Positions 1 through 5,569 of a stretch of 5,631 bases of DNA are shown one piece after another. The translations under genes were made by a program, and so were the position numbers. The stretch is taken from positions 1,672 through 7,302 of the forward strand of contig DIKH01000357.1 of the NCBI GenBank assembly GCA_002424495.1, given 5' to 3'. Positions within the stretch are counted from its first letter, which is position 1, and the number at the start of each line of letters is the position of its first letter. Origin of the DNA: Desulfobacteraceae bacterium UBA5623. Its GTDB lineage: Bacteria; Desulfobacterota; DSM-4660; Desulfatiglandales; Desulfatiglandaceae. Below the pieces are notes generated by a model. It was not told the DNA's origin and made no database searches. It worked only from the letters and a program-made list of their open reading frames with translations.

Positions 1-2
1 AT

Positions 3-125
3 AATCTTATGGGCCCTGTTGGTATCTCTGGCCCCGGGGTTCTCCTGCAAGACCTGACCCTCGGCCTGATGCCAGAACTAGCCAAATGCGATTTAATCCA
101 CCCGCCTCTTGCCAATATTCTATAA
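3..125 (+). CDS. C-terminal tail of an unidentified upstream gene (partial at left edge)
   Basis: A frame open from the left edge reads about 40 residues to a TAA at 123-125, ending ...CDLIHPPLANIL. It is rich in Gly, Pro and Leu, and its tone (GPVGISGPGVLLQDL, then IHPPLA) faintly recalls the C-terminal dimerisation domain of pyridine nucleotide-disulfide oxidoreductases, which often end in an IHPTL-type motif. That similarity is weak and is only a suggestion. No start is inside the window. The stop lies inside the promoter/operator region of the following toxin gene, 10 bases before its ATG. It could be the real end of a gene, a remnant, or a chance open frame. The length is too short to decide. 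Confidence 0.3.
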   Translation, partial: NLMGPVGISGPGVLLQDLTLGLMPELAKCDLIHPPLANIL

Positions 126-137
126 ATGGTATATTAT
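109..137 (+). promoter_or_regulatory. Candidate promoter and operator of the toxin-antitoxin operon
   Basis: TTGCCA (109-114) can serve as a -35 box, followed 17 bases later by TATTAT (132-137) or 15 bases later by TATATT (130-135) as a -10 box. The -10 candidate touches or overlaps the toxin ATG at 136. An imperfect 22-bp palindrome covers 114-135: arms AATAT and ATATT, with further pairs inside. This is where the helix-turn-helix antitoxin would be expected to bind for autorepression. No Shine-Dalgarno sequence is seen before the ATG, which suits a leaderless or weakly translated toxin. The promoter is read by eye and is untested. Confidence 0.4.
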
Positions 138-417
138 GAAACCGTGGCAAGTGAACCTGACCCAAAAGGCCCAGAAACAAAAAAAGCGGCTTCCAAAAAC
201 GATTCAGGAGCAGCTGCTTTTTCTAATTCGCGAGATTGAAAAGCAAGGCCCGATGCGCGGCAATTGGCCGAATTACAGCAAGCTGAAGCCTGGGCAGCAC
301 CATTGCCACCTGAAGAAAGGCAAGCCCACCTATGTGGCCGTGTGGGCGGAGCTTGATCGAGAAATCAGACTCATCGAGGTAACATATGTTGGAACCCACG
401 AAAAAGCGCCCTACTGA
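136..417 (+). CDS. RelE/HigB-like toxin of a type II toxin-antitoxin system
   Basis: The protein is 93 residues from the ATG at 136. A longer version from TTG at 109 would add nine residues (ending KWYI) that look like promoter sequence, so the ATG is preferred. The protein is basic and has the order of the RelE/ParE superfamily: a Lys/Gln-rich N-terminal helical hairpin (about residues 8-37, containing KAQKQKKRLP), then a beta sheet with WPNYSKL (44-50), HHCHLKKGKPTYVAVW (55-70) and the closing EVTYVGTHEKAPY (81-93). This pattern is typical of the family annotated as cytotoxic translational repressors or phage-derived Gp49-like/HigB toxins. Members of the superfamily are ribosome-dependent mRNA interferases that act in the cytoplasm. 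The next gene overlaps its last 32 bases and encodes the antitoxin. Toxin-first order is as in higBA. The family call is firm, but cleavage specificity cannot be read from the sequence. Confidence 0.88.
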   Translation: MKPWQVNLTQKAQKQKKRLPKTIQEQLLFLIREIEKQGPMRGNWPNYSKLKPGQHHCHLKKGKPTYVAVWAELDREIRLIEVTYVGTHEKAPY

Positions 418-739
418 CACCGTGGAACTTTGTTTCCGTGGTCCGGCAGCCCGGCAGGATGAGGCAGCCCGGCTCCTGAAAAACCTGGGCTTTGAAACAG
501 CAACCAATTCCATTCCTTGGCGGGAGGCCTTTTCAGAGTACACGGAAGAAGAATTTCCCGCGGTCTGCCTGCGTGCGGCCCGACGACGGGAAGGGCTGAC
601 CCAAAAGGAACTGGCCGACCTTGCCGAAATTCCTCAGGCACATATCTCCCTGATGGAGCGTGGCAAGATGGCTATTGGCGTAACCAGGGCCAAGCGGTTG
701 GGCAAGGCGTTGAACACCGAGTACAAGATGTTTCTATAG
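386..739 (+). CDS. XRE-family helix-turn-helix antitoxin
   Basis: The protein is 117 residues. A good Shine-Dalgarno (GAGGT at 376-380, five bases before the ATG) lies inside the toxin gene, and the start overlaps the toxin end by 32 bases, so the two are translationally coupled and the antitoxin is likely made in excess. Residues about 60-115 form a classic five-helix Cro/C1-type (HTH_3) domain: LRAARRREGLTQKELADLA, then IPQAHISLMERGKMAIGVTRAKRLGKAL, with the recognition helix around QAHISLMERG (84-93). The N-terminal 55 residues (VELCFRGPAARQDEAARLL, then LGFE) look like a small alpha/beta segment and may carry part of the toxin-binding surface. It should neutralise the toxin by direct binding and repress the operon at the palindrome near 114-135. 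The pairing and overlap make the role clear, but the operator site is inferred. Confidence 0.88.
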   Translation: MLEPTKKRPTDTVELCFRGPAARQDEAARLLKNLGFETATNSIPWREAFSEYTEEEFPAVCLRAARRREGLTQKELADLAEIPQAHISLMERGKMAIGVTRAKRLGKALNTEYKMFL

Positions 740-823
740 CGGCATCACCAAGCCAAGCTCGAAATGCCACCGGAATTCCTGTGGATGTGCTATGCCTTGC
801 CAGGTAGTGTTGTGTCTGAATTT

Positions 824-845
824 TCCCGGAATTTGACGTCCGGGA
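824..845. repeat. Perfect 7-bp inverted repeat (hairpin)
   Basis: TCCCGGA (824-830) and TCCGGGA (839-845) are perfect reverse complements around the 8-base loop ATTTGACG. The structure is downstream of the antitoxin but is not followed by a run of T, so it is not a standard intrinsic terminator. It could be a protein-binding site, a transcript-stabilising stem, or a recombination-related structure. Confidence 0.55.
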
Positions 846-960
846 GCAGCACCGGAAAGGGCGTGGGGAGTTATGAAGGTGTAGCGGGAGTTACCTGCCA
901 GCGCCGGTTATGATTATACCTTGCAAACCCAGGCTGCCTGAACTACAAAATCAGTGTCAG

Positions 961-988
961 TTGACGGGCAAAAGTCGAAAGGTAAATT
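961..988 (+). promoter_or_regulatory. Candidate promoter for the TIR gene
   Basis: TTGACG (961-966) is a near-consensus -35 box. TAAATT (983-988), 16 bases later, is a moderate -10 box. Transcription would then begin almost at the ATG at 995, giving a very short or leaderless message. The purine-rich AAAGG at 978-982 is 12 bases from the ATG, rather far for a Shine-Dalgarno sequence, and it lies in the promoter spacer. GTCA-GT-TGAC at 956-965 is a small palindrome overlapping the -35 box. The assignment is by eye. Confidence 0.3.
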
Positions 989-994
989 AAATAT

Positions 995-2290
995 ATGAAA
1001 TTCACTATATTCTATTCGTGGCAATCAGACTTGCCGAACAATACCAATAGGGGGTTCCTCGAATCAGTCATAGAAAAAGCTATAAATGATATTGGGAAAG
1101 ATGAACATTTTGAAATCGAACCAAGCCTTGATAGAGACACAAAAGGAGCTCCCGGCGCACCAAATATTTCTCATACAATTCTTGAAAAAATTAAAACTTG
1201 TGACGTATTTATAGCTGACATCTCTATTGTCACGGGAGATAAAGAGAAAAAACAAAGATTATCTCCAAATCCAAACGTATTAATCGAACTTGGTTACGCT
1301 GTAAGTATATTGGGCTGGGAGAAAATCATACTCCTATGTAATGAAGTTTATGGAAAGGATGAGGACCTTCCTTTTGATATAAGGCAACATCGCAGGATTC
1401 CATATCGCTTGCTTCCTGAAGACCCAAAAGCACCAACACGAGAAAGTCTTTCAAAATATTTAAAAGACAGGCTTGTGGAAATTATTCAAAGTTTGAGCAA
1501 TCCTATCGAAAACATAAAAGAGCCAGATCTTTTGGTAGAATGGAATTTGTTAAATTTCACAGAGCCTGGGCAGCCATTTATGGAACACCAAACGCTAGAG
1601 GTTACTGTCCCTCTTTTGAGTCGGTATCCTAATATCGTTGAAACTGTTCAAAATGAAATTGAGGAGATTAGAAGCATAAATGGCAGCATAGATCCTTCGT
1701 GGGAATCAAAAGTTAATAATTTTATAAAAGAGTCAGAGAAATTCTTAAAGGAGATAGAATCAGAAAAAGGCAAAAGAAATTACTTTATTGATACATACTC
1801 TCATCTTGCAACCATTCTCTCAGTTTCCGTTTCAAATAACGGCACGTTACCAGCCTCAGATATTAGAGTAGAAATTCCCTTGCCAACCTGGCTTTTAGCA
1901 TTTGAGAAATGGCCAGACAAATATGATCTTCCGAAGAAACCCGAGCTACCAACACCAACGCCACCTAGACGTGGGCTTACCGTTGGCATGGGTAGCATTC
2001 GTGATATCAGCTCTTTATATGGTGACTCATTATTGAATAATTTCAACATACCCTTGGTAAACCACCATAGATCCTCAGCGTGTTACATAAAAAAAGGAAA
2101 TATAATTCATCTATGGGCTGATAAGTTGTTGCATAAACATACATTAACAATGACGGACGATAGTTTTTACTTGTTGGCTAAACCAGAAGCCGTTCCGGGT
2201 GAATATGAAGTTGAATGCAACTACTTTTGCGTCGAGTATAAAGATTGGAAGAAATCAAATTTAAAAATTATTATCCAACCAGACGCTTGA
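995..2290 (+). CDS. TIR-like domain protein with a beta-rich C-terminal half, probable anti-phage effector
   Basis: The protein is 431 residues. Residues 1-165 form a TIR/flavodoxin-like alpha/beta domain. Strand one carries FYSWQSD (6-12), followed by the helix RGFLESVIEKAI, the segment LDRDTKGAPGAPNI (45-58), the second core strand CDVFIADIS (69-77), then NPNVLIELGYAV (92-103), and the strand KIILLCNEVYG (110-120) with LPFDIR (125-130). Glu98 in NVLIELG sits where bacterial TIR NADases keep their catalytic glutamate. TIR domains of this sort degrade NAD+ or produce cyclic ADP-ribose-type signals in phage defence. Residues about 175-431 are not recognised. They are predicted beta-rich (SVSVSNNGTLPASDIRVEIP at 276-295 resembles an Ig-like or C2-like sandwich strand pair), with a charged helix at 215-262, and may sense a trigger or mediate oligomerisation. 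No signal peptide or membrane segment is seen. The gene is AT-rich and is separated by 143 bases from the next one. The exact TIR subfamily is uncertain. Confidence 0.75.
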   Translation: MKFTIFYSWQSDLPNNTNRGFLESVIEKAINDIGKDEHFEIEPSLDRDTKGAPGAPNISHTILEKIKTCDVFIADISIVTGDKEKKQRLSPNPNVLIELGYAVSILGWEKIILLCNEVYGKDEDLPFDIRQHRRIPYRLLPEDPKAPTRESLSKYLKDRLVEIIQSLSNPIENIKEPDLLVEWNLLNFTEPGQPFMEHQTLEVTVPLLSRYPNIVETVQNEIEEIRSINGSIDPSWESKVNNFIKESEKFLKEIESEKGKRNYFIDTYSHLATILSVSVSNNGTLPASDIRVEIPLPTWLLAFEKWPDKYDLPKKPELPTPTPPRRGLTVGMGSIRDISSLYGDSLLNNFNIPLVNHHRSSACYIKKGNIIHLWADKLLHKHTLTMTDDSFYLLAKPEAVPGEYEVECNYFCVEYKDWKKSNLKIIIQPDA

Positions 2291-2433
2291 GTGGACCCTG
2301 AATCCGTGATGCCAAAAGTCGTTTTTCCGGTTTTATTCCCCGCAAGGATATCCGGGGATTCAAGGGAATTCAAGAATTCAATGGGAAGTTGGCAAGTGCG
2401 CTTTCTCCTCCAGGCTAGACGCCATAAAAGAAT
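2291..2433 (+). other. GC-richer spacer between TIR gene and primase-like gene
   Basis: A 143-base gap that is clearly less AT-rich than the genes on both sides. It holds a hairpin with stem TCCCCG (2337-2342) / CGGGGA (2353-2358) around a 10-base loop, the 8-base palindrome GGATATCC (2346-2353), three G(G/A)ATTCAA units (2356, 2366, 2374), and a wide inverted pair TGCCAA (2310-2315) / TTGGCA (2389-2394). No T tract follows the hairpin. No clear promoter for the next gene was found. The spacer suggests that the TIR gene and the downstream pair are separate transcription units or separately acquired pieces. Confidence 0.5.
2356..2381 (+). repeat. Short direct repeats of G(G/A)ATTCAA
   Basis: GGATTCAA (2356-2363) is followed by two exact tandem copies of GAATTCAA (2366-2373 and 2374-2381). 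They lie 53-78 bases upstream of the ATG of the primase-like gene, where an operator or a slippage-prone tract could be. No regulator is identified. Confidence 0.45.
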
Positions 2434-3120
2434 ATGGAAATAGTTATGAACACACTTGATGTGGCTAGCGAGACTATTAAGAACAATCCAGACATAAATT
2501 TGTTAACTTTTTCAAAATATAAGCAGCAACCTCTTATTCAGGAAAAAATTGAACTCAGCAAAATAGATAATGAGTTTATCTCTGCGGCTCTTGATATTAG
2601 AAATCGACTCCGTCTTCCATTTTGGGACTCTTTAATGCTTTCTTTTTTTGATAAAAAGAATGTATCAAAAAATTTATTATCAAATGCATTGACTCACAAT
2701 AAAAATATCGAGAAAATAACAACTCGCAATATAGAAGATATACGAAATTACATAATCAAAAATCCCCAAGAAAGCCTGTCACTTAACTCAGAAATTCGTT
2801 TTAAGAATAATACGGTAAAACATTTTTTCTTACTCGATTTTCATATTTATCCATCTGACAATAATTTGAAGATTACAACTGATATTTTACAAATCCTTGG
2901 ATTACAAGGACATATACTTGATAGTGGAGAATCCTACCACTTTGTGAGTGATTCATTTTTTGAATTAGAATCATTAATAAATTTGCTTGCAAAAGCATTA
3001 TTGTTTTCTCCGATAGTTGACAGAGCGTGGATTGCTCATCAAATACTAGAACGTTCTTGTTCTCTAAGAGTAGGAATGAAGCATGGAATTATGCCGACTG
3101 TTATAACAAAAATCACATGA
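2434..3120 (+). CDS. Archaeo-eukaryotic primase (AEP)-like protein, 'primase 1D-like' type
   Basis: The protein is 228 residues from ATG 2434. An in-frame ATG at 2446 has GGAAA a few bases upstream and may be the real start (224 residues). The order of motifs matches a minimal AEP (primase/polymerase) palm: a hydrophobic strand ending in Asp, HFFLLDFHIYP (130-140, Asp135), then SGESYHF (164-170) as the S-x-H motif (Ser167, His169), then SPIVDRAWIAHQIL (192-205, Asp196), and LRVGMKHGIMPTVI (211-224) as the Arg-bearing motif III region. The N-terminal 60-75 residues with NRLRLPFWDSLMLS are a separate helical part. Catalytic AEPs usually have two acidic residues in motif I (D-x-D/E). Here the second is His137, so the activity may be altered or lost and the protein may bind nucleotides or primer ends instead. 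Only 17 bases separate it from the dGTPase gene, so the two are very likely one operon. I am fairly sure of the fold family and unsure of the function. Confidence 0.58.
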   Translation: MEIVMNTLDVASETIKNNPDINLLTFSKYKQQPLIQEKIELSKIDNEFISAALDIRNRLRLPFWDSLMLSFFDKKNVSKNLLSNALTHNKNIEKITTRNIEDIRNYIIKNPQESLSLNSEIRFKNNTVKHFFLLDFHIYPSDNNLKITTDILQILGLQGHILDSGESYHFVSDSFFELESLINLLAKALLFSPIVDRAWIAHQILERSCSLRVGMKHGIMPTVITKIT

Positions 3121-3137
3121 TGGATATATAAAAACTC

Positions 3138-4487
3138 ATGAAAGAATGGGACAAGAGATTAACTCCGAAAAGATTCAGACAAACATCCATGCCAAGTGAT
3201 CCTGGATGGAACCCATTTGACAGTGATTTTTCTCGCATAACAATGTCCGCACCTTTTAGGCGCCTACAGGACAAAGCCCAGGTCTTCCCTCTAGAGCCAA
3301 ATGATTTCGTTAGAACTAGGCTCACACACTCCATTGAAGTTTCAAGTGTTGCCAGAAGTTTGGGGGTGAGAGCAGAGCAATGGCTCATGAGCAAAAAACT
3401 TCTCAGCCGTGAAAAGACAGGACACATACCATCAATACTTGCGACAGCCAGCTTGGCGCATGATATTGGCAATCCACCCTTTGGGCATTTTGGTGAAAAA
3501 TGCATACAGATTTTTTTCGAAACAAACAAAAAATTTCTTAAAGGTTTAAACGCCGAAGAAAAAGCTGATTTAATAAATTTTGACGGTAATGTCCAAGGGT
3601 TACGATTATTATTGAGACTTGGACTTTCCTCAGATGAATTCTCATACAACTTAACTTTTCCAACATTGGCAACAATTGCAAAATACCCGAAAGATTCAAT
3701 CACAGGGAATCAAGGCGACAAAAAGACCATCAGCTTTAAGAAGTATGGATTTTACCAAACAGATAAAGAAAAATATAAAGAAATAAATGACGAACTAGGA
3801 TTACGCAACGAAAGACATCCATTATGTTTTCTTTTGGAAGCTGCTGACGATATATGCTATATCGTCTCAGATACAGAAGATGGGTTCAAAAAAAACACAA
3901 TAACATTAAATATTCTTTTGGAAAACATCAACAAACCAGAATACAAAAAAGACACTAAATGTCGTGAATTGCATAAACTAATCAAAGCGTTGGATAAAAA
4001 ATACAAAAATTATGAAAATAAGGAATCTCTAATAGCCCAAGATTGCAGAATTTTTGCTCAATGGAAAATGATACCTTCTGCGATAAAAACATTTAAAACT
4101 AACCACAAATCAATATTAAATGGGGATTTTCACCATGAATTACTAGATAATTCATGCTCAAGACAACTTAAAAGGTTTTTTAAAGATATCTCTGCCAACA
4201 ACTTCAAGCACGAGAGTGTGCTTACAGGAGAGCTTCTTGGCGAGACTATAATTACATACCTTTTGGAAAAATTTTGCACTGCCGTATTTTCCACAAATTG
4301 CGAAAACATAAAAACTGTTCATGGCAAACTTTACAAATTGCTTTCACATCAATCAAGATATGCAATGGAAAAAACATCCTACAGTAACAATAAATACCTG
4401 AAGTTACTCATGATCATAGATTTCGTTGCAAGCATGACAGACTCATATGCTTTGTCTCTATACAGAGAATTATCCGGCCTTAAGTAG
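3138..4487 (+). CDS. dgt: dGTPase-family HD-domain dNTP triphosphohydrolase
   Basis: The protein is 449 residues, the usual length for this family, which hydrolyses dGTP (or other dNTPs) to deoxynucleoside and triphosphate in the cytoplasm. The family signature is complete: SRITMSAPFRRLQDKAQVFP (32-51); RTRLTHSIEV (59-68) with metal ligand His64; LAHDIGNPPFGHFGE (106-120) with the HD pair His108-Asp109 and His117; FDGNVQGLR (148-156), where most relatives have FEGN; and EAADDICYIVSDTEDGF (234-250), which supplies the last aspartate ligand (Asp237 or Asp238). The C-terminus IIDFVASMTDSYALSLYREL also fits. Residues about 255-400 are AT-rich in codon use and less recognisable. All metal-binding residues are present, so an active enzyme is expected. 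There is no clear Shine-Dalgarno sequence, so translation may be coupled to the primase-like gene 17 bases upstream. Some dGTPases are known to deplete dNTPs to stop phage replication. The composition and context favour a defence role over a housekeeping dgt. The symbol is given by family only. Confidence 0.9.
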   Translation: MKEWDKRLTPKRFRQTSMPSDPGWNPFDSDFSRITMSAPFRRLQDKAQVFPLEPNDFVRTRLTHSIEVSSVARSLGVRAEQWLMSKKLLSREKTGHIPSILATASLAHDIGNPPFGHFGEKCIQIFFETNKKFLKGLNAEEKADLINFDGNVQGLRLLLRLGLSSDEFSYNLTFPTLATIAKYPKDSITGNQGDKKTISFKKYGFYQTDKEKYKEINDELGLRNERHPLCFLLEAADDICYIVSDTEDGFKKNTITLNILLENINKPEYKKDTKCRELHKLIKALDKKYKNYENKESLIAQDCRIFAQWKMIPSAIKTFKTNHKSILNGDFHHELLDNSCSRQLKRFFKDISANNFKHESVLTGELLGETIITYLLEKFCTAVFSTNCENIKTVHGKLYKLLSHQSRYAMEKTSYSNNKYLKLLMIIDFVASMTDSYALSLYRELSGLK

Positions 4488-4600
4488 TCCTTCTCTCACG
4501 GGAGTATAAACAGGTTCATTATCGAAAGCACCAAGATATTGTTATGTAAAGAACATCCAAGTCAAGTTTCAAATCTCTTTTTTCAGCCCCATGATGTTCC

Positions 4601-5515
4601 ATGGCAGAGCAATGGTATTTGATCGACATGCCCATAGAAAAACACTTCAACATACCATTCATCTCTGCTCTGGCCCTACGGGAAAAGCAGATCCAGCAGA
4701 ACTACCGGCCCATCATTGCCGTGCACAAGTGGTTCGCCCGGCGCCCGGGAACATTGTTCCGGGGGCTGATTCTGGCCGAGTACAGCGACCGCCCGCTCCG
4801 CGAGGCCTTCTACTCCGCCAACGATTTTCCAGGTGTCACCATCGCCGATCCCTTCATGGGGGGCGGCACCCCGCTCATTGAGGCCAATCGGGTGGGCTGC
4901 GACGTCCTGGGCTATGACATCAACCCCATGGCCTGGTGGATCGTCAACCGCGAGATCGAGCATCTGAATCTGGTCGCCTATCGCGCCGCCGCCACCGCTC
5001 TAATGCAAACATTAGAGGGACAAATCGGCAACCTGTACCGAACCCGATGCCTGAAATGCGACTCCGACCAGGCCCATGTCAAATATTTCCTTTGGGTAAA
5101 ACAGCACCACTGCCGACATTGCAACAAGGATTTCGACCTTTTCCCCGGCTACCTGCTGTCCGAGGACAAGCGCCACCCGCTGAACGTGCTGATCTGCGCA
5201 ACCTGCGGCGACTTGAACGAGGTCGTGGACCGCAAACATCCCGGCACCTGCGCCACCTGCACGGCGGCCCTGCGCCCGGATGGACCCGCCAAGCGCAGTC
5301 ACTGCGCCTGCCCCCACTGCGGGGAAATCGCCTCGTATCCCGTATATAGAGGTGGGGACGCTGGTTCTAAAACAACTTGTTTCCTGGGACACGAAAGATA
5401 TCATTGCCGGCCAAATTCCGGGGGCAGCATATTAAGCAGGCATATCCCGTTGACATATCCCAGATACTTCGTTATCCTGGGATATGGTATCCAGAGAAAG
5501 TTTTGCAGCATGTAA
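4601..5515 (+). pseudogene. Truncated DUF1156-type Zn-ribbon adenine-specific DNA methylase
   Basis: Residues 1-247 match the N-terminal part of the large DUF1156/COG1743 methylases, which are normally several times longer. MPIEKHFNIPF and ALALREKQIQQNYRPIIAVHKWFARRPGT (10-51) are the DUF1156 segment. DPFMGGGTPLIEA (83-95) is the SAM-binding motif I, and GYDINPMAWW (104-113) carries the acidic loop. Then come CxxC pairs of a Zn ribbon: C150/C153, C171/C174, C199/C202, C217/C220, C237/C240. The catalytic (D/N)PP(Y/F) motif, expected further downstream, is missing. After about residue 247 (5341) the protein changes into an unrelated tail that ends at TAA 5513-5515, so this copy cannot be an active methylase. 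The start is 4601 or the in-frame ATG at 4628 (a TGA at 4592-4594 excludes anything longer); neither has a clear Shine-Dalgarno sequence. In intact loci such methylases often sit next to DUF499 ATPases and helicases in defence islands. Confidence 0.8.
5454..5486. repeat. Long hairpin: CATATCCCAG / CTGGGATATG
   Basis: CATATCCCAG (5454-5463) and CTGGGATATG (5477-5486) are perfect 10-bp inverted repeats. With one bulged base the stem extends by ATA/TAT to about 13 pairs around a short CTTCGT-type loop. A further CATATCCC lies just upstream at 5441-5448, so this arm is also a direct repeat. There is no T tract, so it is not a standard terminator. It resembles a REP-like or transposon-end hairpin. 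Confidence 0.6.
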
Positions 5516-5569
5516 CTATCCAGCTTAATGTCGGAATTGGATAAAAACCACGAAATGTAACTGTTCAGC
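5511..5569 (+). repeat. Pair of TGTAACT(A/G)T(C/T)CAGC direct repeats
   Basis: TGTAACTATCCAGC (5511-5524) and TGTAACTGTTCAGC (5556-5569) agree at 12 of 14 positions and are 45 bases apart. GTAA-starting ends are known in the IS66 family, so one or both could be element termini. The matching right end and a transposase would be needed to support that. TATCCA (5517-5522) and TGGATA (5538-5543) also form a small inverted repeat between them. Confidence 0.35.

Larger units (their letters stand above)
740..994 (+). other. Intergenic spacer between the toxin-antitoxin operon and the TIR gene
   Basis: About 255 bases without a convincing gene. The composition changes from GC-rich to AT-rich near 965, which may mark the left edge of the transferred segment. 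It contains a perfect hairpin at 824-845, a GGGAGTTA motif twice (866-873 and 886-893), and a wide inverted pair CAGGTA (801-806) / TACCTG (892-897). A 49-codon open frame at 764-913 has no Shine-Dalgarno sequence and no family features, so it is not called. Confidence 0.6.

Noticed and set aside
824..845. Intrinsic terminator for the toxin-antitoxin operon
   Set aside because: The stem is perfect, but the following bases are GCAGCACCGG with no T tract.
801..897. Possible integron attC site (wide inverted pair with inner hairpin), and the similar structure at 2310-2394
   Set aside because: The required GTTRRRY and RYYYAAC core sites are not present in the right places, and no integrase is in view.
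764..913. A 49-codon open frame on the + strand in the spacer after the antitoxin
   Set aside because: No Shine-Dalgarno sequence, no recognisable domain, and it runs through the 824-845 hairpin. More likely chance in a GC-richer stretch.
2389..2421. Promoter for the primase-like gene from TTGGCA to TAGACG
   Set aside because: The spacer would be about 21 bases and the -10 box is poor.
3113..3703. A 196-codon open frame on the minus strand
   Set aside because: It lies opposite the best-conserved part of the dGTPase and has no features of its own.
4936..5404. Long open frames on both strands inside the methylase remnant
   Set aside because: They are out-of-frame readings of GC-rich coding sequence, while the CxxC pairs and SAM motif clearly place the real frame at 4601.
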